Assembly: GCF_009905375.1 (NCBI RefSeq)
Contig: NC_133655.1
Span: 164,841,995-164,905,994 of the forward strand
Direction of reading: 5' to 3'
From: Apium graveolens
Taxonomy: Eukaryota; Streptophyta; Magnoliopsida; Apiales; Apiaceae
Length of the DNA: 64,000 nucleotides
In this document: positions 1 to 10,139 of the stretch, in pieces
How positions within the stretch are numbered: position 1 is the stretch's first letter
How the letters are laid out: each line of letters begins with the position of its first letter
Translations under genes and position numbers: made by a program
Notes under the pieces: model-generated
What the model saw: the letters and a program-made list of their open reading frames with translations, nothing else
Told to the model about the DNA's origin: nothing
The model's database searches: none

Positions 1-1958
1 GGGGATACGCTGGGTCTAATTACTCCTTTCTCTAACAGCTCTTGCAATTGTTTTGCTAATTCTTTCATCTCAACGGGCGCCATTCTATACGGGGCCTTGG
101 ATACTGGTTCGGTTCCAGGTGCTAAGTCGATTGCAAATTCAATTTCTCTATCTGGAGGAAGTCCTGGTAACTCGTCGGGAAATACGTCTGGAAATTCATT
201 TACAACTGGAATATCTTCAAGTTTTGCTGGCTCCTGACCTCTGTCGATCACATATGCTACGAAGTGCTCACATCCTTGTCGTAGTAACTTCTTGGCTTGA
301 ATCATCGTTAAGAACTTCTTTACCTGCTTCTGTCCCTTGAACGTTACTATTCTTTCGTCTAGCGTTTTCACCATTACTTTCTTATTTCGACAATCTATCT
401 GGGCATCATGCTTAGATAACCAATACATCCCTAATATAACGTCAAATTCTCCTAACTTAAACAATATCAAATCTACACAAAACTTACTACCAGAAATCTC
501 AATCTCACAATTCCCACAAACTTGGTTAACAGTTACACGTTCTTGATTTGCTAATTCCACAGTCATTATTTCATTTAAATACCCAACTGGACAATTTAAC
601 TTACTAACAAAATCTTGTGAAACAAATGATCGAGTTGCTCCTGAATCTATTAACACTTTGGCACATAAAGAATTCACATTAAGCGTACCTGCCACGACAT
701 CCGTATCCTGGATCGCATCCTTCACCGACATGTCAAAAACTCTAGCCCTCGGAGTCTCATTCACTGTTGGGGTAGATCCCATAATCCTTAATGTATTACT
801 GACTGGGGTTGGTGTCTTGCAATCCCTGGCCATATGTCCTGGCTTCCCACATTTAAAGCATATAAATCCAATGACTGGAACTTTCACTGCTGCATTCCGG
901 ATAGGCTGATCCTTATTTGCTGGCTCTCTTGCTGGCTGATTTCGGCACTCCCTCGAGTAGTGCCCTTTCTGGTTGCATTTAAAACATACGACATTCAACT
1001 TATTACAAACTCCTCCATGCTTCTTTCCACATACTTGACAATCTGGAAAAGTTAATCTCAACTGATTCGGCTGATTCACATTAGCTGAACGATTGCCCTG
1101 GCCTCCGTCTCGTGCATTTTGTCTCCTGAAATTAAAATTTCTCCCTGGCTGAAACTTGCCCTTCTTAAAATTTGGAAACTTCCCTGTTTGTGACTGACCC
1201 TCACTTCCCTCAACTTTCCTTTTCTTGCTTTCCTTTTCTTTCTGGAACATCTCACTCTCTGTCTCTGCGATCATAGCTTTCTGTACAACCCCGGCATAGG
1301 TATCCAATTCAAAAATAGCTACCTTCCCTCTGATCCATGGCTTCAAGCCTTGCTGGAATCTCTTAGCTTTCTTTCTATCAGTATCAACATACGACGGCAC
1401 ATACCTTGACAATTCCTCAAACTTCCCCTCATAATCTGTTACCGACATGTTCCCTTGCTTTAATTCTAAAAACTTCAGCTCCATTTGATCCTGAACAAAC
1501 TGAGGAAAATACTTTTCTAAAAACAATTCCTTAAACCTTTCCCAAGTAATAACATCTGTGCTTTCCAATGTTTTCACCATTTCCCACCAATAGGTGGCCT
1601 CATTCTTCAGATAGTAACTTGCAAATTCAACCTTCTGCTCCTCTTTCACTTTTACCAAGGCAAATGCCTTCTCTATTTCCTTTAACCACACATTTGCTTC
1701 AATTGGCTCTAAGGAACCCTTGAATTCTGGTGGGTTTACTGCCTGAAAAGTTTTGAAAGTTAACTGGGGATTGGTCTGTCTCTGCTGTTGTTGTGCCAGG
1801 TGAACTGTTTGTTGGGCCAAGATTTCAAGAATCTGGGCTATTACTGGGTCCATGGGTCCTGGGTTCACATTCTGGTTTGTATCATTTTGGTTGTTATTAT
1901 TGTTGTTGTTGGTTTCTTCATTCTGGGTGTTGGTGCGGGTATTTCTTCTGGGAGGCAT
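1..1958 (-). CDS. gag-pol: gag-pro-pol polyprotein, N-terminal 652 codons (partial, open)
   Basis: Ty3/gypsy polyprotein making the capsid and, further on, protease, RT, RNase H and integrase. Translation starts at the ATG at 1958 (MPPRRNTRTN), the same start as in B and similar to D (MPPRRR). A gag domain with the retrotransposon-gag signature (WLKEIEKAFALVKV, then YWWE) is followed by three zinc-knuckle motifs: CQVCGKKHGGVC near residue 306, CFKCNQKGHYSREC near 325 and CFKCGKPGHMARDC near 365. The protease active site is LIDSGATRSF near residue 435. The window edge falls at the start of RT (GVIRPSVSP). I find no stop or frameshift over 652 codons, unlike B and D. The protease segment has GMYWL where B has GLDWL. 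Whether the rest is intact cannot be seen. Confidence 0.92.
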   Translation of the reverse strand, partial: MPPRRNTRTNTQNEETNNNNNNNQNDTNQNVNPGPMDPVIAQILEILAQQTVHLAQQQQRQTNPQLTFKTFQAVNPPEFKGSLEPIEANVWLKEIEKAFALVKVKEEQKVEFASYYLKNEATYWWEMVKTLESTDVITWERFKELFLEKYFPQFVQDQMELKFLELKQGNMSVTDYEGKFEELSRYVPSYVDTDRKKAKRFQQGLKPWIRGKVAIFELDTYAGVVQKAMIAETESEMFQKEKESKKRKVEGSEGQSQTGKFPNFKKGKFQPGRNFNFRRQNARDGGQGNRSANVNQPNQLRLTFPDCQVCGKKHGGVCNKLNVVCFKCNQKGHYSRECRNQPAREPANKDQPIRNAAVKVPVIGFICFKCGKPGHMARDCKTPTPVSNTLRIMGSTPTVNETPRARVFDMSVKDAIQDTDVVAGTLNVNSLCAKVLIDSGATRSFVSQDFVSKLNCPVGYLNEIMTVELANQERVTVNQVCGNCEIEISGSKFCVDLILFKLGEFDVILGMYWLSKHDAQIDCRNKKVMVKTLDERIVTFKGQKQVKKFLTMIQAKKLLRQGCEHFVAYVIDRGQEPAKLEDIPVVNEFPDVFPDELPGLPPDREIEFAIDLAPGTEPVSKAPYRMAPVEMKELAKQLQELLEKGVIRPSVS

Positions 1959-2414
1959 TTTCTGTAAAGAATCAATCAATTTATTTAGCTTTTGAATCAA
2001 ATCTTTGTATAAAAGAAAAGTTTTGTAAAATAGAAATATCTCTTTTTGAAAACAGTTGTAACTAAGTAAATTGCATGCTTCTTTACAGAATATAAGCAGT
2101 TATGGAAAACAGGGTACATGGTATCACAGGGTATATTGGTGCAATAAATAAGGTAAAGTAAAACAGGTGCAATAAAGTAAATGACAGTGTTGGAAAGGAA
2201 AAGGTACTGATATATAGATCAAAAGTTTTAGGTAGTATAAGCGTAAAGACGCTTCGAAAGTAAAAGCAAAAAGGGTACAACAACCTAGTCAATAGTCAGC
2301 ATCACTAGTCTATAAATATAACTCAAAAGTCTACTGATACACACTACACACTACTGTCCATACTACATAACCATAACAACACTGCTCAGCATCTCCTATC
2401 TCAAAATCTCTAAC

Positions 2415-2933
2415 TCAGCTCCAAGGAAACTCTGGTCCTGCCAGCCTCTCAAAGTTCTCCATCACCTCAGTAACCCAGCCCAGCAGTGCATCAGGGCCTC
2501 TGCTAGGTAGTGTAGCTCCATGTAACCTAGCCTCAAGAACCCTCCGTGTCACATGAATCTCCTCTCGAAGCTCCCTCACACCACGATCAACATCTGTAGT
2601 CCTAATGATATGCTGTAACTTTCTAATCTGAGCCAACAAGGAATCACGCTCCAATAGAAGAGCCTCATACCGGTAATAAGGAACTGGGGGCAATATAGAC
2701 TGGAATGGGGCACTCGCTACTGAATGCCCAGTGGAATCTGAATCAGCTGGTGGGGGTCCTCTGACAGGTGGCCTCATGCCTGGAGGTGAAATAACCTGCA
2801 ATGGTACGGGCTGCAACACCGTTGGAGGTAGAATAGCCAATGCTGGTGGAATCATAGGACGTGGATCTGATGCTGGTGCTCCAACTGAAGGCTCTGAGTG
2901 ATCATCTGATACGGGAATAAAAGAGTCGGCCAT
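2415..2933 (-). CDS. Leader ORF upstream of gag (172 aa, unknown function)
   Basis: An ATG-started 172-codon ORF lies between the PBS and gag, in the same sense as gag. The product starts MADSFIPVS. The first 75 or so residues are rich in proline (ILPPTVLQPVP, RPPVRGPPPAD), and the C-terminal half is charged and probably helical or coiled coil (LLERDSLLAQIRKLQ, VRELREEI). A homologue of nearly equal length occupies the same place in element B (12029-12541), and decayed acidic/proline-rich relatives occupy it in D and F. Extra ORFs upstream of gag are known in some plant gypsy elements, such as Ogre. I do not recognise this protein and see no catalytic motif, signal peptide or membrane segment. 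It may be a structural or regulatory accessory protein; that is inference. Confidence 0.75.
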   Translation of the reverse strand: MADSFIPVSDDHSEPSVGAPASDPRPMIPPALAILPPTVLQPVPLQVISPPGMRPPVRGPPPADSDSTGHSVASAPFQSILPPVPYYRYEALLLERDSLLAQIRKLQHIIRTTDVDRGVRELREEIHVTRRVLEARLHGATLPSRGPDALLGWVTEVMENFERLAGPEFPWS

Positions 2934-3114
2934 CTCTGCTATCTGAAATCATATCGTAATATAAGAATCTCGTACCACGACGCAAACTATACTAATACCG
3001 GTTATACCATAACACTCAACCTCTCGACGTTCTATCATCCTATACCTTACTTCTAATCCTATCCCTCTACCCATTCCCGTCAATCTAGGCTTGTATCAGT
3101 GACTTATAACCTGT

Positions 3115-3127
3115 AGCTCTGATACCA
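3115..3127 (-). other. Primer-binding site of element A
   Basis: On the minus strand the sequence is TGGTATCAGAGCT, starting 4 bases after the LTR end. It matches the initiator tRNA-Met primer site used by many plant LTR elements. Confidence 0.9.
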
Positions 3128-3131
3128 AACC

Positions 3132-6100
3132 TGTGGCGCCCTCCAAACCCGGGTCAGAAGTTTGGGGTCCACACACACACCTTAATTATAACCTGCTTAT
3201 AACAATAATAAAGATAATAATAATATATGCAATGACCCTACTTACCAACCACCACGGACCGCAACAGGTTAAAGTATGCACACAAGCCAAACACACTAAT
3301 ATATTACAAACCGTTCAAATCCCAACTATTTCAAATTCAAACTGAGTATTAAACATTATTACAAATTTTTACAAACTTAAATTATTCCAAAAGAAGCCTA
3401 CTAGCTCCGCTTTCTCAACCTGAACCCCTAGCTCTAGCGCTGGACTGGGGATCCTCTTTACCAACTGGTTCCTTTTTAACTGGAAAGAATATAAACAACA
3501 TCGCACAAATGAGCTAACTAGCTCAGCAAGTCACAATGACAAAACTGAGAATAATGATCATCAGGTGAATATGGTTATGATATCAAGTGAACAATGGATT
3601 ATGATTTAGAATTGGATATTATACTTTTAATTTAAAAACCAAGGTTAGGCTGCTGATCAGTCACGCACTAACCCCGAGCAAGGCACACATCATTGCTCTA
3701 ACTACTGGATCCAAGGCACACATTGGCCTAACTTGACCATTATATGGTCTGACCACGAATCAGGTCCACAATTTTATAAAAACAATCCAATTCTAATATA
3801 ATAACAGAATATGCAATAATAAACAATAACCGAAATCATTAACAACAATAAATGTTTAACAATGAAAGGGTTTCAATCCTTGCAAGGATCAATAAGGCAA
3901 TTTAAAAGCTTGGATGCTGGGTAATGAAAGAATTGGATAACAAAGGAATCAACGTTTCAAGGTTTCATGGATTTGGTCTTTCAAAGTATAAGATACCATG
4001 GGTTGAGTATATAATAGTTCATGTCAGTGTCTGGTATTTAGTTTGTATGTATTTGTGGAGTAGTATCGTAGATTTGTGGTTCTTGTTTGGGTATACAATA
4101 ATCAATGGATTAGAAAGTATATGATTCATGGCTCAAGAACAATAACTGAAATTAGGATTTAGGTTTCTGTGCTTCAAAGCACTTGCAATATCACAGGATT
4201 ATCAAGTACTACAATATCTTGAGAAAGTTCAGAACACTTGCCTGATATTAGCTTACTACACTGCACTCGTTTCCAATCACAACCGTCTTACTCTTCAACT
4301 ATCTGTTTCCCTTTCTTACATCTTGCCTCTTCTGCTCACATATTATAAGCATCTATCAATAATTTACTAATGGAATTCTATTCAACACATACTTCTATCT
4401 ACCCTTCGGTTTACCCAAATCCGATTAACGGATTAAAAGTTATGCAATAATCAAGTAAACACCGAATATATAGATCGATAGTCAATTAACAAGTCACATA
4501 TAGCACATAATACATCACGTAATCAATGATATATTATTTATAAAGAAGTCTCGGGTCATAAATAGGCTTTCTGGTATTTAAAATGATTTTTAAAACATTT
4601 TTCGGAATTAAAACGGGTCGTTGGATCAATTTCGGGTAATAAACAGGGTTCGGTTGGCCCATTCTGGCTCCGAAATAATTTTAGAATAATTATCGAGCAT
4701 TGGAAATAATTTAGAATAATATTTTAAAGCTCGAAACTATTTTTCAGAATTTTTAAATCATTTTTAAATAATTAAATATAATTAAATAATTAATTAAAAT
4801 CAATTAATAATTAATTAAATCAATTAATCAATTAATTTTCAAATTAATTGACCAATTAATCAATTATAAATTAACTGAAATTAATTAACTAATTAATTTA
4901 GATTTATTGGTGAATTAAAAATAATTTTCAGAATTAAAATAATAATTTTTAGAATTTTCAGAATTTAAAAATGAATTTTTATAATAAAAATAAATAGGAA
5001 ATATAATTTTTAAACATTTTATAAACAGGAATCCTAAATTTGCAAAGTCTGGAAACTTCAGGGACCTAACTGCATCGTTTTCAAAAGTTGGGGTACTAAA
5101 CTGTAATTTTCCAGCCCTTGCCGGAAAACAGTCGTGTTCGCCGGAGAACACGTTCCCGGCGTCCTCACCCCACCAACACCTCCAGATCACATCTACACAA
5201 CACCAGGAACACAACCATGCAATCAATTCATCCTAACAATCCCTGAATTGGCCGGAATTTGGCCGTGAAGTTTTCCAGTTTCCGGCGAACATCGGAAAAC
5301 TTCAAAACACAACTCCCTTCTCTACAGACCTCGTTGGTTCATGAAACTTATGCGAATAGATTGCAAATTTCACAGAGAATACAATCCACTATAACACAAC
5401 ATCAATCTATCACAGAATAAGAAACCCCAAAATTTCAATTAAAAACATTCATACGGATTATAAACCCTAATTTTGAAATTCGAAAATCAAACTCAAATTT
5501 GAACATGTTATTGAACTCCAAATCAGACGTATGACATATGAAAATCATTAGGAAAACAAGCTCTACAACATGCAATCATCAAATCATACAAATAATCATC
5601 CGAACAAAATTTCATATTTTTAATAAAATAAATTCGAAAATAAATAATTTTTTAGAAAAATAACCTTGATTTCTGCAGTAAAACAAACTCAGAATCTGAT
5701 AAAACACTTCATATCCTTCGTTTTGGTTACTCAAGCTTTGAAAACAGAGATCGGTAACGCCTTCGTTTTGCTGTTTGATTCTTAGAACAGTTTTAGGAAA
5801 TTAGGGCTTTTCTCTGAAAATTATATAATTAACTATCTGCAAATGATTTTGATATGAAATAAAATACGGTAAAAGGCTATTTATAATTACAGAAAATTTG
5901 TATCCCGTTGGATCATTCCGGATATAAAACGGTACGTTTATTTGTAAAAACTGATCCAAACGGTATCGGTTTTCGGGATAATTATCCAAATCAGTACAAT
6001 TTGTACTGCGGTCTTGGTCTCAGCGCCTGGTTACACGTATTACGAAGTGATAATTGTGATAGTTTAATAAAAAGCTCCCGTTTATCGAAAATACGGGTTT

Positions 6101-6565
6101 TATTGATTTACCGAAACGAATATTATATCGAAAATGTTGCGCTGGGACCCGCGCAGGACAAACCGTACGCCGGATCGAAAAAGTCGAAACATGGAATATG
6201 CTCGGAATATTACAATTAGGTTAGGAAGGAGTTCTCGAAAGAGTTTCGGGTTCCAAAAACGTAACAACGGTTGACGTCGGTTGGTTCCCGTTTTTATAAA
6301 ATAGATTTTACTTACCCGGAAAAAGATTTTAGAAATTTCATATGATTCTTATAAATCCATAAACCAACATAAAAATAATTAGGAAGATATGACAATTATC
6401 TATATTTTATTTTGGACATATAAAAATTAAAATACTCAATTAATATTATTTTTGAATATTCAAGTACAGATAACACTTAACAATTAGCTCACAGAATGAT
6501 TACTGAACACACATAATAATTATATAATAGTAAAAATAATTACACGATATATCCCGGATATTATA
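3132..6565 (-). repeat. 5' LTR of element A (3434 bp)
   Basis: The LTR ends GGCGCCACA at 3132, directly before the PBS. It begins at 6565 as TATAATATCCGGG, where the G copy has TGTAATATCCGGG, so the terminal TG appears changed to TA. Its length matches solo LTR G (3435 bp). It contains an AT-rich stretch near 4740-4900 built from AATTAATTAA, and a CG-richer stretch near 5900-6250 on the 5' side of the TATA box. No host gene is seen inside. Confidence 0.92.
5877..5885 (-). promoter_or_regulatory. Probable LTR TATA box of element A
   Basis: TATAAATAG on the minus strand, about 680 bp into the LTR. It is at the same place in the B 3' LTR (18206) and in G (42230). Its conservation among three copies and its position fit the U3/R promoter. 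Confidence 0.6.
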
Positions 6566-7524
6566 GCGAGCCTTCTTCATCCTGGCAGTCTCCTCAACGA
6601 GAGGCAAATTATCCTCGTTGATCTCCTTAGCAGCTGCAAAACAAGAGAAAAAATAAAATAAATGGTGTCAATAATGCATGAAATAAAATAAAAATGAGAA
6701 GGGAAGAAAAATACCCTGTTGAGAAACAGATGATAGCCCCACGTGGATGAGGGAGAACTCCTCTAAAAGAGTCCAGCTGATAGTGGCACCGTCATCCCGA
6801 GTAAGCTCCTCATAAATGATAGTTTCCTCGGGATTTAAGTGAATGGATTTGAGGCTACCATCACTAACCTTCCCGAAGGAAGATCTGAAGAGGGTGCCCC
6901 AGTGACCATTCTCCCACCTTAACCCGAAAAAACTGTTCCTCCAATTTTGGTTATTGTCGGGAATGGAGGCGCTGTTAAAAATATGCTTACACTTGGGCCT
7001 TTGTTTAATATAGACCCAACCACAATTACCAGAAGAACTATTGTAACATTGAAAAACCTTCCTAAAAACAGCTACGGATAAGGGAAAACCTCCTCTAAGA
7101 CAACAAGCCATAAAAAATAAAATGTTCCTCCAAGCGTTTGGAGGAAGCTGACATGGGTTTATTTATAAATCAGCTAAAAGGTGAGGAATGAAGGGATGAA
7201 AAGGAAACCTATGCTCAGTATCAAGGGCATCTGTGTAAACAAAAAGAGTATCAGGTTTCCAGTGGCAAGTACGGTCGCCACCAGAAACTGGAACTAGCCT
7301 AAAGGGAGGACGAACGTTATAACGTGCATTTAACTTATCATAATCTATATTGTGCCAAGTGTTGCAATGATTAAAAGAATCAAGATGTGCAGTGGAGGGA
7401 TATTCATCCCCCTAGTGTTGATCATATCTATCAAAGACATGTAAGAAGAGCGGATCTCGACATCCTTACCTCGTTTTGAAGCCGAGGCAATCTTGGCCGC
7501 TCTCTCAGCACCTTTGTCTGCCAT
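6566..7524 (-). pseudogene. Antisense gene of element C (putative 'gypsy-type transposon' domain), intron-containing, broken
   Basis: Read on the minus strand from an ATG at 7524 (MADKGAERAAKIASASKRG). One frameshift in a G run near 7405-7412 and one TAA at 7163-7165 break the frame; beyond them it is open through 7111-6715. The segment near PPNAWRNILFFMACCLRGG, PLSVAVFRKVF and NNQNWRNSFFGLRWENG resembles, from memory, the plant domain called putative gypsy-type transposon (Pfam PF04195). A probable 81-bp intron at 6634-6714 has a GT donor after CAACAGG and a TTTTGCAG acceptor; joining the exons keeps frame into AAKEINEDNLPLVEE. Element A's LTR cuts exon 2 at 6566. A TATA box lies about 130 bp upstream of the ATG. 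The domain name needs a profile search; its function is unknown. Confidence 0.65.
6634..6714 (-). other. Probable spliceosomal intron in the antisense gene
   Basis: The minus-strand donor is CAACAGG/GTATTTTTC and the acceptor TTGTTTTGCAG/CTGCTAAGG. The 81-bp interval is T-rich, as plant introns are. Splicing keeps the open frame, while reading through reaches a stop at 6668. Confidence 0.6.
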
Positions 7525-7650
7525 TGATAGAGAATGAAGAGACCGGAAAATTCTTTGAGAAGGAAGGATGTTGAGAGTGTTTAGAGAAGAAGAAGGAGTT
7601 TAAGTAGGAATGAAATGAGAAGTATGAGGAAATCACACTCTCATCCCACC

Positions 7651-7658
7651 CTTATATA
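7651..7658 (-). promoter_or_regulatory. TATA box for the antisense gene of element C
   Basis: TATATAAG on the minus strand, 127 bp before the ATG at 7524. A dense set of GGCCCA/TGGGCC motifs lies directly upstream (7676-8062). Together they look like a stand-alone plant promoter pointing opposite to the element. Confidence 0.6.
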
Positions 7659-7675
7659 GACAAAAAGAAGGCAAA

Positions 7676-8062
7676 TTGGGCCTTAGAAAAGCCCATTTGG
7701 GCCCAAAAATGGAAGAATCTGGAATGTTCCAGAAAATCTTGGAAATTTTTGATATTATTTGGCAAAATCTGGAAGAGTCTAGAAATTCCAGAATATTCTG
7801 GAAGCTGGGCTTAAAGATTAAGGCCCAACCTAAGTTTAATGGGCCTGGGATGTTAAAAACCCTGTAAAGGCCAATGAAAGAAAATGTATCAAGCCCAGGA
7901 AGGGCCCAAATGTTTGAATTGAAGGATAAAAGCCTATTTAGGTCAGGAAAAAGCCCAGCTTGAGGCCCAAATATTTTTCAAAATATAAGCCTAGAAAAAG
8001 GCCCAGCTAACCGAGAGAGAGCCCAATGAAGATCAGCCCAGAAAAACCAAGGGCCCAAGATA
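7676..8062. promoter_or_regulatory. Cluster of RGCCCA/TGGGCY (site II-like) motifs
   Basis: About 15 matches to RGCCCA or TGGGCY occur in under 400 bp, for example TTTGGGCCC, AAGGCCCAACC, AATGGGCCTGGG, AAGGGCCCAAAT and GAGGCCCAAAT. Motifs of this form are site II elements bound by TCP factors in plant promoters. The cluster sits just upstream of the antisense TATA box. It could instead be the remains of a short repeat; spacing is irregular. Confidence 0.5.
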
Positions 8063-8094
8063 TTGTTTCTTTTAAATAATATATAAAAAATAAT

Positions 8095-8460
8095 AATAAT
8101 CCTGCTCCCATTCGATCAGAATTCTTATTGAATTTCTGGTCTAAAGGATGAGGTCAAAAATGCCTTTGACTAGGTCTGAAATAAAGGGATAATTCGACCA
8201 GGTTCTGACCCAATTCGACCAAGATCTACATTTAATTTCTGATCGAAATTAATGAGGTCGAAAGAGTCTCGACCAGGGCTGAAAAGAGTGGTTAATTCGG
8301 TCAAAACAAAAATTCTGACCAACAATTCCTGCTAAAAAAAAAAGGTGAAAATCCTGGCCGAAATTCGACCAGGATTCCTGCTCGAATTGGTCTTGCTCGA
8401 AAGAGCTTCGATCAGGGCAATTAGAAGCCTAATTCGACCAGATATTAATTCAGCAATCAA
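8095..8460. repeat. Degenerate dispersed repeats based on AATTCGACCA
   Basis: Variants of AATTCGACCAGG recur near 8200, 8213, 8360 and 8432, with related TCGACCAGGGCT and GTCGAAAGAG blocks. No coding potential is seen. The stretch lies between the antisense promoter and the clear tandem arrays of element C. Confidence 0.5.
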
Positions 8461-8499
8461 TTGAACTAGTATGACAAACAGATTATCATACTAGTTCAA
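8461..8499. repeat. Perfect 14-bp inverted repeat (hairpin)
   Basis: TTGAACTAGTATGA at 8461-8474 and its exact reverse complement at 8486-8499 flank an 11-base loop. The right arm is the first unit of the tandem array that follows, so the array begins with one inverted copy. Confidence 0.8.
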
Positions 8500-8766
8500 A
8501 CATATTGTCATACTGAAAGTCATACTAGTTCAAACAGATTGTCATACTAGTTCAAATAGATTGTCATACCGAAAGTCATACTAGTTCAAACAGATTGTCA
8601 TACTAGTTCAAACAGATTGACATACCGATTGTCATACTAGTTCAAACAGATTGTCATACTAGTTCAAACAGATTGTCATACCGAAAGGTTCAAACAGATT
8701 GTCATACCGAAAGTCATGCTAGTTCAAACAGATTGTCATACCGAAAGTCATGTTAGTTCAAATGGA
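8475..8766. repeat. Tandem array 1: 22-bp GTCATACTAGTTCAAACAGA-type unit
   Basis: Copies of a 22-bp unit (GTCATACTAGTTCAAACAGA plus TT) alternate with a 12-bp spacer GTCATACCGAAA, giving a higher-order pattern of two units and a spacer. At least nine units can be counted. Arrays of this kind before the 3' LTR are typical of Retand/Ogre relatives. Confidence 0.85.
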
Positions 8767-8805
8767 GTAGCTATGGAATTATCTTGCCATTTCAAGGTAA
8801 ATTGA

Positions 8806-9480
8806 TCAGAGACATAAAAAATAAGGGAAAAATTCCTAAAAATTAAGGAAAAATCCCAGAATTAAGGGAAAAATTCCTGGAAATTAAGGAAAAATCCCAG
8901 AATTAAGGGAAAAATTCCTGGAAATTAAGGAAAAATCCCAGAAATAAGGGAAAAATTCCTAAAAATTAAGGAAAAATCCGAGAAATAAGGGAAAAATTCC
9001 TAAAAATTAAGGAAAAATCCTAGAATTAAGGGAAAAATTACTGGAAATTAAGGAAAAATTCCAAAATTAAGGGAAAAATTCCTGGAAATTAAGGAAAAAT
9101 CCAAAAAGTAAGGGAAAATTCCAGGAAATTAAGGAAAAATTCCAGAATTAAGGGAAAAAATCCTAAAAATTAAGGAAAAATCCTAAAATTAAGGGAAAAA
9201 TTCCTGAAAATTAAGGAAAAGTCCCAGAATTAAGGGAAAAATTCCTGGAAATTAAGGAAAATTCCCAGAGTTAAGGGAAAATTTCCTGGAAATTAAGGAA
9301 AAATCCTAGAATTAAGGGAAAAATTCCTGGAAATTAAGGAAAAATCCTAGAATTAAGGTAAAAATTCCTGGAAATTAAGGAAAAATTCTTGGAAATTAAT
9401 GAAAAATCCTAGAATTAGGGGAAATATTCTTGGAAATAAAGGAAAAGTCCCAGAAATTCAGGGAAAATTCCTGGAAATTA
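8806..9480. repeat. Tandem array 2: about 41-bp AATTAAGGGAAAAATTCCTGG-type unit, about 16 copies
   Basis: The unit combines ATTAAGGAAAAATCCCAGA with ATTAAGGGAAAAATTCCTGG and recurs roughly every 41 bp. The half-units GGAAAAATTCC are near-palindromic. The array is strand-biased (A and G on plus) and has no long open frame. It lies between array 1 and the PPT of element C. Confidence 0.88.
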
Positions 9481-9613
9481 AGATAATTCCTAAATAATAG
9501 GGATAAAAGCAAATCATTGTAAATGTGTAGGTCGCTCCACACCTTACGCAAAAATGATACCCTGTAAGGGAATGAATGAACTTAACTTCTGCGAAACCTA
9601 GTCACTGTTTCCC

Positions 9614-9630
9614 AAAAGTTGGGGGGTAAA
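9614..9630 (+). other. Polypurine tract of element C
   Basis: AAAAGTTGGGGGGTAAA lies immediately before TGATAGGG, the start of the 3' LTR. A PPT of this form next to TGATAGGG is the expected plus-strand priming site. Confidence 0.8.
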
Positions 9631-10139
9631 TGATAGGGAAAAAAATAAGGCCTAGGTATGTAATTAATGTTGCATTAATCATATCAGAATTGGGCCAACA
9701 TTTAGACCCATTTGAGATGGCCCAAAACCCTGAATATTAATTAATTTCATAATTAAATAATAAGGGATAAGTCAGCTGATAAGATGAGTCCTAATGGAGA
9801 AATAAATCCTTGTAGATAGACCCCCAAGGAACCTGGTGGGATGAGGAATCAGCTTCCTACTTCTCAGGACTCCAAAGTCCATTCTAATTCTTAGACTTGA
9901 CCATCAGGTCTCCTAACCCAAGTCCAATTCAAGGACTCCCAACATCTATATAAGGGGCCTCACCCCACAAATTAGAACTACGTTTTTTGACTTGATTCTT
10001 GGCAATCAGCAAGGTACGTAGGCATCTTGTTAAGGCAGATTGAGTCACGAAACACAAGAGCAGTCAAATCGAGCCTCAAAGCTCACGTTCCTTAGTAATA
10101 AATACAGCAGTTATATACCTTAGTTTTTAATCCATAACA
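9631..10139 (+). repeat. 3' LTR of element C (509 bp)
   Basis: The LTR starts TGATAGGG directly after the PPT and ends CCATAACA at 10139, where the B LTR resumes. TATATAAG at 9947-9954 is a good TATA box. The 5' LTR of C is not in the window, so the right boundary rests on the return to B LTR sequence and the terminal CA. Confidence 0.75.
9947..9954 (+). promoter_or_regulatory. LTR TATA box of element C
   Basis: TATATAAG followed by GGGGCCTCACCCC, 317 bp into the 509-bp LTR. This is a plausible U3/R boundary. Confidence 0.55.

Larger units (their letters stand above)
1..6565 (-). mobile_element. Element A: Ty3/gypsy (Tekay-like) retrotransposon, 5' part
   Basis: Read on the minus strand this is 5' LTR, PBS, leader ORF, then gag-protease-RT running off the window. 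It belongs to the same family as element B and solo LTR G: LTR start, LTR end (GGCGCCACA) and leader ORF all match. Its left end on the minus strand (6565) lies inside the antisense gene of element C, so A inserted into C. The candidate target duplication begins at 6566 (GCGAG); its partner is outside the window. The coding region is open throughout what is visible, so this is the least damaged copy of the family here. Lineage is inferred from gag and from the chromodomain-like end of B; A's own 3' half is not seen. Confidence 0.9.
6566..10139 (+). mobile_element. Element C: 3' fragment of a Tat-lineage (Retand/Ogre/Grande-like) Ty3/gypsy element
   Basis: In plus orientation the order is: an antisense gene, a GGCCCA-rich promoter-like stretch, two tandem-repeat arrays, a polypurine tract (9614-9630) and a 3' LTR (9631-10139). 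An antisense ORF after pol, and tandem repeats before the 3' LTR, are established features of Tat-lineage elements such as Grande and Retand. No gag or pol of C is visible, because the 5' part lies beyond the insertion of A (left of window position 1) or is lost. The right edge joins B's 5' LTR at 10140, so C inserted into B. Lineage is inferred from architecture, not from RT. Confidence 0.75.

Noticed and set aside
4740..4900. AATTAATTAA-rich stretch as a possible replication origin or matrix attachment region
   Set aside because: Present in every LTR of the family (also 10140-10210, 19265-19390, 43210-43340); base composition alone is not evidence of function.
5908..6219. A 103-codon antisense frame in LTR A, also present in LTR B (17872-18183) and G (41851-42207)
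   Set aside because: It is shared because the LTRs are homologous. It has no ATG start (begins TTG), and several differences between copies change amino acids. Probably U3 sequence with a chance open frame.
8464..8766. Repeat-spacer pattern resembling a CRISPR array
   Set aside because: Spacers are not unique; the units form a plain higher-order tandem array in a plant retroelement.
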